Assembly: GCF_030814135.1 (NCBI RefSeq)
Contig: NZ_JAUSUQ010000009.1
Span: forward strand, 62,001-126,000
Length of the DNA: 64,000 nt
Direction: 5' to 3'
DNA from: Caldalkalibacillus uzonensis
Lineage (GTDB): Bacteria; Bacillota; Bacilli; Caldalkalibacillales; Caldalkalibacillaceae
The notes beneath the pieces were generated by a model. That model saw only the letters and a program-made list of their open reading frames with translations. It searched no databases and was not told the origin of the DNA. Position numbers and translations under genes: made by a program. Below are positions 25,103-33,438 of the stretch, piece by piece; position 1 is the stretch's first letter, and each line of letters starts with the position of its first letter.

Positions 25103-26218
25103 TGACCTTGTTTTTTGGAAGGTTTCAACCGTGTTAAAATGCTGAATACCGCTGTGGCCCACAGAGCATGGGGGGCGATATGCACGTGATGGACATTGCT
25201 TTCTCCAATGAGCTTTTGATAAATCTTTTCTTCGGCACTCACCCTTAAGGTGTAAGGCACACGCATGACGATCATCCTGGAATGCAGGGCCTCATTCTTC
25301 TGATTGCTGATAAAATGGCGATATTCCGTTTCGTTGGTGTGGGCGACGATCAGCTCATCCGCACTGATAAGGGCGAAGCGCCCAGCTTTGAAATTGCCTT
25401 CCTGGGTAAGGGAGAGCAGGTTCCACAGAAATTTTTCGTCACATTTGAGCATCTCCTGAAATTCCATCAAACCGCGGTTGGCCTTGTTCAACTCCCCGTC
25501 AAAGCGGTAAGCGCGGGGATCCGATTCCGATCCATAAGTGGAAATGGTGGAAAAATCTATGCTGCCTGTGAGATCAGCAATGTCCTGTGACTTGGGATCA
25601 GACGGAGCAAATGTACCGATCCCTCTCCGCTTGGCCTCGGAAAAAAACAATCCGCTCCACTTTAAACTGCATGATATCCCCGTTATATTCTTCTTCCAGG
25701 CGCAATTGGCATACCGGACACAAATCCCCTTCAATGCGCACCTGATACTCCTCCATGAATGCCTGACGAAGTTCATGGGGAATGAGATGCAGCGGTTCTT
25801 CATGCATGGGGCAGCCCTGAATGGCGTACACCCTTCCCCGGTCAGTCCGTGTGTAAGCTTCCAGCCCTTTTTTAAGCAGTGTGACGATGGTTGATTTCCC
25901 TCCGCTGACCGGCCCCATCAACAGCAATAACCGTTTGCGGACATCAAGCCGTTCCGCCGCGGGTTTAAAATATTCTTCAACCAGGTTTTGAATGGCCTCT
26001 TCCAGACCAAACAACTCAGACTCAAAAAATTTATATTTTTGATGGGTGCCTTGATGTTCCACACCTGCATCACAGATCATCTGATAGATTCGGGCATGGG
26101 CATGTTGGGCAACGGACGGATCTGCTTTGACAATGTCCAGGTACTCGGCAAAGGTGCCCTCCCATCTTAACTGGGATTCCCTGTGTTGGTACTTCGCCAG
26201 TGATTCCAAGAAAGACAT
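25103..26218 (-). pseudogene. prkA: prkA 5' fragment, frameshifted and truncated
   Basis: This is the N-terminal half of PrkA, a roughly 630-residue AAA-type protein linked to sporulation. It starts MSFLESLAKYQHRESQLRW at ATG 26218 behind AAAGGAGG and keeps Walker A in MGPVSGGKSTIVTLLK. A run of seven T (minus strand; 25641-25647) has one T too many: VERIVFF leaves the frame and SEAKRRGIGTFAPSD resumes in another. The protein then matches PrkA to SILTRLKPSKKQG, where it jumps into YhbH. About 260 C-terminal residues are lost. Confidence 0.88.
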
Positions 26219-26349
26219 GACTCCCAGCCTCCTTTTTAAAATAAATGACCGGCCGCATTCTCAAACTATTGTTTAACATGATGACTACCCCACAGCTTGT
26301 CCAAAGAACATTGAGAACCGACCGGCTAACCTTGCATAATATTATTTAG

Positions 26350-26811
26350 TTGTATCTACATTATACTAAATTTTTTGCTATTTTAAAATATTTTGTCCAA
26401 AAATCTGACAAGGAAAATCTACCCAGGTGTATCAGAAAACCGACTCCTTGTTTTTCAAGGAGCCGGTTCGCAGAGAGCGTAAACACCAATCCGGTCATTA
26501 TTCGCAGAATTATTGGCCAGCTAAAAAAAGCCGGATTGGTTGACGTGAGGGCTGGCGCCGGCGGAGCATCCCTGCGAAAGAAACTGAATGAAATTACGTT
26601 GCTCGACGTGTACAAGGCAGTAGAAGTTGTCGAAAGTGGCCAACTATTTAATTTTCATGACCATCCAAACCCGGAATGCCCCATAGGCGCCCATATTGAA
26701 TCGGTACTTCGCACAAAAATGCTTGAAGCCCAATCGGCAATGGAGCAAAAACTGGCTGGAGTGACTCTGGCGCAATTGACAACCGAGCTTAACGAAAAAA
26801 GACGCTCTTAA
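26350..26811 (+). pseudogene. Rrf2-family regulator (YwnA-like), 5' end replaced
   Basis: From about 26473 the frame is a good Rrf2/YwnA protein: FAESVNTNPVIIRRIIGQLK (recognition-helix region), GLVDVRAGAGGASL, EITLLDVYKAVEVVESGQLF and NPECPIGAHIE. The first helix and start (usually MKIS-T-RF followed by a hydrophobic helix) are not there. Upstream sequence instead contains a 13-bp-arm hairpin at 26438-26468, with no ribosome site at the nominal TTG. This suggests that a deletion joined foreign DNA to the regulator. Followed by two dyad operators and a deleted SDR gene. Confidence 0.7.
26438..26468. repeat. Hairpin at the broken 5' end of the Rrf2 gene
   Basis: AACCGACTCCTTG and CAAGGAGCCGGTT pair with a single mismatch around TTTTT. 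The minus-strand side continues GGTTTTC, so this may be the terminator of a gene lost by deletion. Confidence 0.6.
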
Positions 26812-26834
26812 ATAGGCTGATTTTTTTCATAGAG

Positions 26835-26894
26835 TTGTAACATAATCCGTTACACCACCTTTGTTCACAGTTGTTGTAACAACATTGGTTACAA
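26835..26894 (+). promoter_or_regulatory. Two TTGTAAC-N7-GTTACA dyad operators
   Basis: Two copies of the same inverted repeat occur at 26835-26854 and 26874-26894: TTGTAAC-N7-GTTACA, the second extended to GTTACAA. They are 39 bp apart, upstream of the SDR remnant. Position between an Rrf2 regulator and its neighbour suggests they are its binding sites (inference). Confidence 0.65.
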
Positions 26895-26938
26895 AACAAA
26901 CCCTCTCATAAAAATTTCATGAAAGGAAGGAATGGAGG

Positions 26939-27028
26939 ATGAAAATTGTTGTGACCGGAGCCACAGGGCATCTCATCGGCAAGCAGACACCCCTGAAAGA
27001 AACCGTTAAACAGGCTCTGCAGCATTAA
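26939..27028 (+). pseudogene. Internally deleted SDR (NmrA/YwnB-like), 29 codons
   Basis: The frame keeps the first 12 residues of an NAD(P)-binding atypical SDR (MKIVVTGATGHL) and its last residues (IGKQTPLKETVKQAL), joined in frame. The roughly 250 residues between are gone. Full-length relatives sit next to Rrf2/YwnA regulators in Bacillales. It retains GGAAGG upstream and the two operator dyads, so the promoter region survived while the enzyme did not. Confidence 0.7.
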
Positions 27029-27095
27029 TCCCGACAATAGGCCTGATTTTACAAAACCAATCTATCAGAAACAGAACGATGAAAAAGGACCGGTA

Positions 27096-27135
27096 TAAAA
27101 AACAACCTTACCCCGATCAACATCGAGATAAGGTT
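27096..27135 (-). terminator. Terminator of the MecA-like gene
   Basis: AACCTTA / TAAGGTT arms with an inner TCGAT/ATCGG helix are followed by GTTTTTT on the minus strand. Confidence 0.8.
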
Positions 27136-27158
27136 AAGCCCCAACAGCTTAATAGCAT

Positions 27159-27533
27159 CTAGTCCAATAGATGAAAATAATCCCGCACGGTGGCAATGGC
27201 ATTTTCGGCCAGAATCACTTTGCCGTACTCCTCCAAACGGTAAATGGACTCATTGGTTCGTTCCCCATATTCCAAGATGATGCTTTCACCCCAATCGTAC
27301 CGGCGGATCATCCGCTCCTGAGGGTACATCACAGACAAGTAGTAAAAATGGTGATAGCGAATCAGCTTGCTGTTGAAAAAAGGCAGGGGCAGCCGGTGGG
27401 CCAGATTGATCACATCTTCAATGTCCCGAAATTTGTACACGCAGGAATAGTACTGTTTATGTGAAACGGGCTCCGTTTGTTGGTTCACCAAATGCCGTTG
27501 TTCCAGTTTGGACGAATACATGTCATGATTCAC
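27159..27533 (-). CDS. MecA C-terminal-domain-only adaptor-like protein
   Basis: The 124-residue protein aligns by eye with the C-terminal domain of MecA/YpbH: YSCVYKFRDIEDVINLAHRL, FYYLSVMYP and the closing IYRLEEYGKVILAENAIATV. In B. subtilis this domain binds ClpC and drives its assembly, while the missing N-terminal domain binds substrates such as ComK. A GTG at 27533 has GGAGGAGGG upstream and the gene has its own terminator, so it appears to be a genuine short gene rather than a recent truncation. It might activate or occupy ClpC without the usual substrate domain. The first 25 residues are polar and unmatched. Confidence 0.75.
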   Translation of the reverse strand: MNHDMYSSKLEQRHLVNQQTEPVSHKQYYSCVYKFRDIEDVINLAHRLPLPFFNSKLIRYHHFYYLSVMYPQERMIRRYDWGESIILEYGERTNESIYRLEEYGKVILAENAIATVRDYFHLLD

Positions 27534-27615
27534 GATGAACCCTCCTCCGTTCGGCGTGGTTAAATTTGCCTTTAGTAACGTTATACCCTAAATCGGCTTG
27601 TTTCAATCATCTTGA

Positions 27616-27656
27616 ATAAAAAAGCAGGCCCATTTTTAGAAGAGGCCTGCCACACT
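27616..27656 (-). terminator. Terminator of moaB
   Basis: GCAGGCC and GGGCCTGC arms are followed on the minus strand by TTTTTTATT, 45 nt past the moaB stop. Confidence 0.85.
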
Positions 27657-27700
27657 GACCTGAGGGTTCATCTTTGTCGGTGGTATATTTTTAGCTTTAT

Positions 27701-28216
27701 TTATGTTTTGTCTTTAGTCAATTCCCGGACCACGTGGCCCAATTCAGGCAAAATGATTTTGGACATCGCCAGCTTGACTGCACCGCTGGATCCGGGGGTG
27801 GAAAAAATGGCTTTATCCCGGCAGGTACCGGCAATTGCCCGGCTGAGAATGGCCGCCGAGCCAATATCTTCCGTATAGCTTAAATAGCGAAAAATTTCCC
27901 CAAACCCGGGCATTTCTTTCTCAAGTAAAGCAGCAACCGTCTCATAGGTGGTGTCCCGCTTGGCAATGCCGGTCCCCCCGTTCAAAAGGATCACCTGCAC
28001 CTCAGGGTGAGACAGACCCTCTTCTATGGCTGCCTTAATCCGTTCGGGCTCATCAGGGACAATCGTATAAAGCGCAACCTCGTGCCCTTCCTGGTTCAGC
28101 AATTCCTTCATCAGCTTGCCGCTCTTATCTGTTTGTTCCGTACGGGTGTCTGACACCGTAATCACCATGCAAGTGACCTGTTTGGGGGCCTCCTGCTTGT
28201 GTTCAGCCGTGCTCAA
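27701..28216 (-). CDS. moaB: Molybdenum cofactor biosynthesis protein MoaB
   Basis: This 171-residue MogA/MoaB-fold protein has TVSDTRTEQTDKSGKLMKEL and LLNGGTGIAKRDTTYE near residue 90, then STPGSSGAVKLAM. The family adenylylates molybdopterin before metal insertion (MogA activity) or assists in it. The TTG start at 28216 directly follows the TAG of the EcsC-like gene, with AAAGGAGG in that gene's last codons, so the two are translationally coupled. No other moa/moe genes are present; cofactor genes must lie elsewhere. Confidence 0.9.
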   Translation of the reverse strand: MSTAEHKQEAPKQVTCMVITVSDTRTEQTDKSGKLMKELLNQEGHEVALYTIVPDEPERIKAAIEEGLSHPEVQVILLNGGTGIAKRDTTYETVAALLEKEMPGFGEIFRYLSYTEDIGSAAILSRAIAGTCRDKAIFSTPGSSGAVKLAMSKIILPELGHVVRELTKDKT

Positions 28217-29104
28217 CTATACGTCCTCCTTTCTCTCCTCCAAGAACCGGTAACGGTAAAAAAGCGAGGCAAATTGACCGACCCGCTTGGTCCATTGATA
28301 GTTCATGTTGGCCCCAAAGACCATGCCAACTAAAGACCAGTTTTTCTTGCTGGTTTTTTTCAATCCGTAAAGCACAACAGCTTTGACCCACTGTTTAACC
28401 AGCGTTTCCAGCCACTCCTCCTTAATAAGGGTTTGGCCGTTATCAAACAAAGTCAGCTCACGGGCTTGTCCCCTATGAACATGGTGTTCGATGAGCCAGT
28501 CCCAGGCTGCCCGCTTGTGGTGCCGGGGAAGGGTCGCAGCATGAAGCACTTTCAACACCAACATTTGCTCGTAGGGGTGTTTCAAAGAGTAACCATAAGT
28601 ACTAGCCACATAATGGAGCATCTTTAGATTAATAGACAACAGAGCCGGAAAATCGATGGCCAATAAGAGAGGGTGACCTGATCCCGCCAGTCCACCTTCA
28701 ACCAGAGCATACAAGGGATAACGGGAGCGGAATTTCTGTTCTATATACTGCAGACGATAAAAGTCCACAGAGGGTATCTCTTCAAAACTGGATAAGCCGG
28801 ACTCAAACAGCCGGGCTTCCATGACAATGCTTCGTTCAATTTCCTCACAGTTGGAATGCTTGTGAAAGAAGTTGGATATGTAGATCACCAAGTGATCAAT
28901 GATGTCAATAACCGTTTTCTTCTGTTCAGCAGGAAGTGTGTTCAACCACTGAGTCAGCCAGTGATTCAGTTCCGCCTGACTGACTAACAGGTTTTTGTTA
29001 AAGGCATTCTCCTCAAGGACGTTATCCCATTCATACGTCTGCTCAGCCAGCCATTGTTCAATTTCTACACGCAATTGTTCACGTTCCTGCTCCAAGTCCG
29101 TCAT
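28217..29104 (-). CDS. EcsC-family protein
   Basis: The 295-residue protein matches the EcsC family by VEGGLAGSGHPLLLAIDFPA, LLSINLKMLHYVASTYGYS and the C-terminal GMVFGANMNYQWTKRVGQFA. In B. subtilis ecsC follows the EcsAB transporter genes, but free-standing relatives are widespread and of unknown function. Two semi-amphipathic glycine-containing stretches suggest membrane association. The ATG at 29104 is best placed behind AGGGGTGA. It runs directly into moaB with no gap. Confidence 0.8.
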   Translation of the reverse strand: MTDLEQEREQLRVEIEQWLAEQTYEWDNVLEENAFNKNLLVSQAELNHWLTQWLNTLPAEQKKTVIDIIDHLVIYISNFFHKHSNCEEIERSIVMEARLFESGLSSFEEIPSVDFYRLQYIEQKFRSRYPLYALVEGGLAGSGHPLLLAIDFPALLSINLKMLHYVASTYGYSLKHPYEQMLVLKVLHAATLPRHHKRAAWDWLIEHHVHRGQARELTLFDNGQTLIKEEWLETLVKQWVKAVVLYGLKKTSKKNWSLVGMVFGANMNYQWTKRVGQFASLFYRYRFLEERKEDV

Positions 29105-29150
29105 CACCTTCACCCCTATTTTGTACCATTATAAAACATTAGCACGGCTG

Positions 29151-29190
29151 AAAAAAGCCAGGGAGATCCACTTTTCCCCTTGGCTTCTTC
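29151..29190 (-). terminator. Terminator of pduL
   Basis: AAGCCAAGGG and CCCTGGCTT pair on the minus strand, followed by TTTTTTC, between the pduL stop and the EcsC-like gene. Confidence 0.75.
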
Positions 29191-29234
29191 GTCTGCACCC
29201 ATCACAGTGCTTCTTGCTTTCATCCCAGAACCTT

Positions 29235-29810
29235 TTAGTCACGAATCAGTTCCACAAAGTCTCCTGTTTTTAAGCCGGCTGCATTGCCTTCATCTGTATC
29301 CAGATGACAGTCCAAAGCGTAGTTATCCGAGACGCGGCACAAGACGTTTTCAAAAATAACAGCCCGTTCACCACTGGTACGGATACGCACCCGGTCGCCG
29401 TCCTTCACCCCAAATTTTTCCGCATCAGATGTATGAAAGTGAATATGACGGCTGGCAATAATCACACCTTTGTCCAGTTCCACTTCCCCTTTGGGTCCAA
29501 TGATTTTGATCCCTGGTGTCCCTTCAATGTCACCGGAATCCCGGACGGGCGGATGGATCCCTAACTTAAATGAATCGGTTTTGGAAATCTCTACCTGGGA
29601 ATGGCCGCGGGCGGGACCGAGGATACGCACCTTTGGAATCTCCCCCTTGGGACCGACCAAAGTGACTGTTTCCTTGGCGGCAAATTGACCGGGCTGGGAC
29701 AGCGGCTTCAGTTCAGTCAGTTCATACCCTTGGCCGAACAATTGCTCCAGATGTTCGGGGGACAGATGCACATGGCGGTTGGAAATGCCAACTGGTATTT
29801 TGTTCTCCAT
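29235..29810 (-). CDS. pduL: Phosphate propanoyl/acetyltransferase PduL
   Basis: The 191-residue protein is the PduL class of phosphotransacylase, unrelated to classical Pta. It has two barrel halves with the zinc motifs GISNRHVHLS and IASRHIHFH, plus LDCHLDTDEGNAAGL near the C-terminus. It interconverts acyl-CoA and acyl phosphate. No microcompartment-targeting N-terminal extension is seen; the chosen ATG 29810 has AAAGGAGGAG upstream. It lies immediately downstream of ackA (39 nt), so the pair can turn acetyl-CoA into acetate and ATP. No other microcompartment genes are present. Confidence 0.92.
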   Translation of the reverse strand: MENKIPVGISNRHVHLSPEHLEQLFGQGYELTELKPLSQPGQFAAKETVTLVGPKGEIPKVRILGPARGHSQVEISKTDSFKLGIHPPVRDSGDIEGTPGIKIIGPKGEVELDKGVIIASRHIHFHTSDAEKFGVKDGDRVRIRTSGERAVIFENVLCRVSDNYALDCHLDTDEGNAAGLKTGDFVELIRD

Positions 29811-29848
29811 TTGGTCTACTCCTCCTTTGTTTGACATGGCAGGATGAT

Positions 29849-31057
29849 TTACATTGATTCGGTCCGTGCAAAGCTTAACCTCATCGTATCTCTGGCAATC
29901 ATAACCTCTTCATTCGTTAGAATGACCAACACTTTCACAGGTGAGTGGGGATAATTGAGGAACGTTTCTCTGCCCCGGATACGGTTAAGGGCAGGATCCC
30001 AGTATACACCCATAAATTCCAGCCCTTTTAACACCCTTGCCCGGATCACGGGACTGTTTTCCCCAATTCCCGCTGTAAAAATAATCGCATCCACCCCCGA
30101 CATGCGGGCGGCATAACTGCCAATATATTTGTGAATCCGGCTGGCAAACAGGTCTAAAGCCAGCTCAGCCCGGGGATTGCCGTTTTGGGCTTCATCCTCA
30201 ATTTCCCGAAGGTCACTGGAGATACCGGAAACCCCCAATAGACCGCTTTTTTTGTTTAATACTTCAAACACCACCTCATCGGCTGTTTTGCCTGTTTTTT
30301 TCATGATATAGGGAATAAGAGCAGGGTCGATATTACCTGAACGGGTGCCCATTGTCACACCGGCCAATGGTGTAAAGCCCATGGAAGTGTCAATCGATTT
30401 GCCATGCATAACGGCAGCGATACTGGCCCCATTGCCCAGATGACAGCTGATCAGGCGCAACTGATCCAAAGGCAGGTTGAGAATCTCAGCGGCACGGTGG
30501 GTGACATATTTATGGGATGTCCCGTGAAAGCCGTATTTACGGATCCCGTATTTTTTGTAATACTCATAAGGCAGACTGTATAAAAACGACTGTTCCGGCA
30601 TTGTTTGATGAAAAGCAGTGTCAAAGACGGCCACAGCAGGGACATTGGGCAGAACCTCTTGAAAGGCCCGTATACCAACCAGGTTGGCCGGATTATGCAA
30701 GGGTGCAAGCTCGGAACATGCTTCAATGCCTTTGATCACATCCTCATCAATTAAGACGGAATCATGAAACCGTTCGCCGCCGTGAACCACACGGTGACCC
30801 ACTCCTTCGATGTCATCAATAGAGTCAATGATCCTGTACTCCACCAATTTTTCCAATAACAGTGTGACTGCTGCTTGATGGTCGGGAACATCGACACTTT
30901 CCCTCTTCTTAGCCCCGTTAACAGTGATCGTTAAGATGCCATCATCCAGTCCAATCCTCTCAATGACACCTTTAGTTAACACTTCTTCCTCAGGCATTTG
31001 CAGCAGCTGAAATTTCAACGATGAGCTTCCGCAGTTAATGGCCATTATCTTGGGCAT
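29849..31057 (-). CDS. ackA: Acetate kinase
   Basis: The 402-residue kinase has [13 protein letters not shown] at the N-terminus, [22 protein letters not shown] and [11 protein letters not shown]. These are followed by [12 protein letters not shown] and, near the C-terminus, [16 protein letters not shown], all core ASKHA acetokinase motifs. It makes ATP and acetate from acetyl phosphate. ATG 31057 follows GAGGTGA and lies inside the end of ytxK (13-nt overlap). The ytxK-ackA order is shared with B. subtilis; the downstream pduL is the difference of note. Confidence 0.95.
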   Translation of the reverse strand: MPKIMAINCGSSSLKFQLLQMPEEEVLTKGVIERIGLDDGILTITVNGAKKRESVDVPDHQAAVTLLLEKLVEYRIIDSIDDIEGVGHRVVHGGERFHDSVLIDEDVIKGIEACSELAPLHNPANLVGIRAFQEVLPNVPAVAVFDTAFHQTMPEQSFLYSLPYEYYKKYGIRKYGFHGTSHKYVTHRAAEILNLPLDQLRLISCHLGNGASIAAVMHGKSIDTSMGFTPLAGVTMGTRSGNIDPALIPYIMKKTGKTADEVVFEVLNKKSGLLGVSGISSDLREIEDEAQNGNPRAELALDLFASRIHKYIGSYAARMSGVDAIIFTAGIGENSPVIRARVLKGLEFMGVYWDPALNRIRGRETFLNYPHSPVKVLVILTNEEVMIARDTMRLSFARTESM

Positions 31058-32049
31058 GATTTGTTCACCTCGATCCACTCTTCAATCTGAGCCCAGACCC
31101 TGCCCAGCTGATGTTTATTTGTAAATGAGGGCAGCTGGGCCAGCAAGGTTTGGCGGGGTGGCTTCACAGCTTCTCCTTTTTTTTGCAGAATGAAAATACT
31201 TTTATGTATGCTCCCTGTTTGGAACAGGCTGTCCGGCAACTGCAGCAAGGCTTGAATATGGGTTTCCCTGGTGATCAACTCCCTCAGCCGGGCAGCACCC
31301 GGTTCAGTGAACAGGCGGTTGGGAATTAGGAAAAACAGGTATGCGGCCTCGTCAGCCAAATGAATGGCTTGCTCTATAAACAAATGATGGATAAAATTCT
31401 CCTGATCATCCCGATAAAGCTCATACCGTTTGGCATTGTCATAGTCAGGATAGATCCCCACAGGCATATCGCACACCACCAGGTTGACCCGGGAAAAATA
31501 AACCGGCTTTAAGGCATCCTGGCGAAAGAATTCTATCGAATGTTTCTGTAAGTTGGCATTCACATAGGCCAAACGAACCAGCACAGGATCCGCTTCCACA
31601 CCGATTCCTTCTGTTTTCCCTTGTAGATGGTTAAGTACACAGGTTAACAGATTACCGGAACCACAGGCTAAATCTACAACTGTTTCCGGCTGTTGTGCCT
31701 CTCTTGAACAAAAAAGTTGAGCCAAATGGGCTATCAAGAGAGCCACAGCGTCAGGGGTTAGTCCGGCGCCGGGTGGAAGGGAACCTTCTTTCATCCCTTT
31801 CAGCGTGGCCAGTTGAAAGGCCCGCCTGATCTCCTCACGTCCTGAAGTGAGGGTCCCAAAACGACTAATGATATGACCCAGTTTTTGAACTGTCTCTTCA
31901 TCTGCGTCAATCACTGGCTCACCTTGGAACAAACTTTTGCCGAGGTCAATTAAGGCTTCCACATAGGGTTTACCCTGTGCCTGTTTGATTAATTGTGCCC
32001 CTTGATCCATGAGTTCAAACAACACTTCGGTATTCGCCTTACTGTTCAT
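31045..32049 (-). CDS. ytxK: YtxK-like adenine-N6 methyltransferase family protein
   Basis: The 334-residue Rossmann methyltransferase has SAM motif [19 protein letters not shown] near residue 120. The catalytic-region motif [17 protein letters not shown] follows around residue 190, where DNA methylases usually read NPPF/Y. Length and companion genes match B. subtilis YtxK, upstream of ackA. Despite family labels as a DNA methyltransferase there is no target-recognition domain, so the substrate is unclear. ATG 32049 follows GGGGAGAGG. Confidence 0.88.
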   Translation of the reverse strand: MNSKANTEVLFELMDQGAQLIKQAQGKPYVEALIDLGKSLFQGEPVIDADEETVQKLGHIISRFGTLTSGREEIRRAFQLATLKGMKEGSLPPGAGLTPDAVALLIAHLAQLFCSREAQQPETVVDLACGSGNLLTCVLNHLQGKTEGIGVEADPVLVRLAYVNANLQKHSIEFFRQDALKPVYFSRVNLVVCDMPVGIYPDYDNAKRYELYRDDQENFIHHLFIEQAIHLADEAAYLFFLIPNRLFTEPGAARLRELITRETHIQALLQLPDSLFQTGSIHKSIFILQKKGEAVKPPRQTLLAQLPSFTNKHQLGRVWAQIEEWIEVNKSCPR

Positions 32050-32113
32050 GACGTCCTCTCCCCTCTGCTGGTCCCTCCCCATTATAACGTCTGGAGTGAA
32101 GGTAAAAAATGAA

Positions 32114-32145
32114 AATTGTGTTGAGTTTACAAACCCAACACAATT
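32114..32145 (-). terminator. Terminator of ytfJ
   Basis: AATTGTGTTG and CAACACAATT form a 10-bp perfect stem followed on the minus strand by TTCATTTTTT, immediately past the ytfJ stop. Confidence 0.85.
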
Positions 32146-32148
32146 CTA

Positions 32149-32628
32149 TTATAAACCTAATTCATCCGCTGATGTCCGTTTGGAGTCGAATGTTTTTTTC
32201 TTGTTTTTATTCGTCATGTTTTGAATTTTATCCATTAGTTGTGGAGCAAACTCCAGGATGCGGTCATACAAGTGGGTTTGACCATCGATATGCACCATTT
32301 TGATTCCGCCGGCATTGACCACAAGGAAGGCGACCGGAGTAATGGAGACACCGCCCCCGCTGCCCCCGCCGAATGGAAGCTTTTGTCCGTTACCTTGGTT
32401 GCCGCCGTTACCATACGGGCTGCCACCATTTCCAGCTGCACTGGTCTGGTCATCAAAATCAAATTCACTTCCCCCTGCAGCAAAACCAAATCCTACTTTG
32501 GATACAGGCAGGATGACACTGCCATCCGGCGTCTCAACTGGATCACCGACAATGGTGTTCACATCAACCATCTCTTTCAGGTTTTCCATTGCGGTTTTCA
32601 TTAAGCCTTGAATGGGGTGTTCTTCCAT
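32149..32628 (-). CDS. ytfJ: Sporulation protein YtfJ (GerW family)
   Basis: The 159-residue protein starts MEEHPIQGLMKTAMENLKEM and shows the family block VNTIVGDPVETPDGSVILPV, then SKVGFGFAAGGSEF. A Gly/Asn-rich low-complexity middle (residues about 66-95) and the hydrophobic VSITPVAFLVV follow. GerW/YtfJ proteins are made in sporulation and affect germination with certain nutrients in B. subtilis. It overlaps the end of ytfI by 28 nt. The polar tail is Lys/Asn-rich. Confidence 0.9.
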   Translation of the reverse strand: MEEHPIQGLMKTAMENLKEMVDVNTIVGDPVETPDGSVILPVSKVGFGFAAGGSEFDFDDQTSAAGNGGSPYGNGGNQGNGQKLPFGGGSGGGVSITPVAFLVVNAGGIKMVHIDGQTHLYDRILEFAPQLMDKIQNMTNKNKKKTFDSKRTSADELGL

Positions 32629-33266
32629 GTTACATCACGCCTCTTTCTCAGATTTAGAAGGATTCGTATTCCTGCTAAGATAGCATGTCCAAATCGAAAT
32701 CGGATCATACATGTAAATTCCGTTTCTAATTTTTTTTCTTGAAAGAGCGGTTGAACATACATCCGGGGCACGGTACGCAAGGTGAGATAGGCGCTTAACA
32801 AACCGACCAATGTTGATTTGATGCTCCACGCCACTCCAGTGAGCATACCGGTTTCATCGGCATACCCAGTGCCGATTCTGGAGTGCCACTCCATTTTGAC
32901 CAGCCGGATCCGGTTTAAAAATGATTTGACAATGCCATGCAAACCATGAATACGTTTAATCAGGTTGTAGATGCGATGATGGAGTTGAAACATCTCGCCA
33001 GGTGTCATCTTAAAATTTTTTTGATCCTGTGGCTGCTCCTCGCTCTCCACCTCCACCTGGTAGATCATTCCTGATAAATCATTGGCCAATTTGAAAATTT
33101 GGAGCTCATTTTTGAAATTAATCAGGCCAAACCAGGCTCTGACCTGGGTTCTAAGCAAATCATTCTTATCCTGACGTATAAAATGGATAGAAATGTGCAG
33201 CTGGGTCAGCAGCATAATGAGAATGAAACAGCACTGGGCCAGTACAGTAGCAAGCACGTAGGTCAT
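32601..33266 (-). CDS. ytfI: DUF2953 protein YtfI
   Basis: The 221-residue protein has an N-terminal transmembrane segment (about residues 4-26, VLATVLAQCCFILIMLLTQL) and a C-terminal DUF2953 domain. The domain is recognisable from the WHSRIGTGYADETGMLTGVA block and FRFGHAILAGIRILL. Function is unknown, but it is always coupled to ytfJ in Bacillales, as here by a 28-nt overlap, suggesting a joint role in spores. Confidence 0.85.
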   Translation of the reverse strand: MTYVLATVLAQCCFILIMLLTQLHISIHFIRQDKNDLLRTQVRAWFGLINFKNELQIFKLANDLSGMIYQVEVESEEQPQDQKNFKMTPGEMFQLHHRIYNLIKRIHGLHGIVKSFLNRIRLVKMEWHSRIGTGYADETGMLTGVAWSIKSTLVGLLSAYLTLRTVPRMYVQPLFQEKKLETEFTCMIRFRFGHAILAGIRILLNLRKRRDVTWKNTPFKA

Positions 33267-33330
33267 TTCTGTTACCCCCTAGCCCCAGTATGGACGTCAC
33301 CATGGAAAAACATTCAATTTCAGGAAAAAC

Positions 33331-33376
33331 AAAAAAGCTGTCTGGTTTTGTTACAACCACACCGGACAGCCTTTTT
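33331..33376. terminator. Bidirectional terminator, end of sppA-yteJ
   Basis: GCTGTCTGG and CCGGACAGC pair (one G-T) and are flanked by A and T runs on the two sides. It separates yteJ from ytfI. Confidence 0.8.
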
Positions 33377-33438
33377 CTTATTTGTACATATTCTTAATTG
33401 AAACACCCAACATGTAACTGAGGGCGTTCTGTTATACC

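Noticed and set aside
29235-29810. Bacterial microcompartment locus
   Set aside because: PduL lacks a targeting extension and there are no shell-protein genes in the window.
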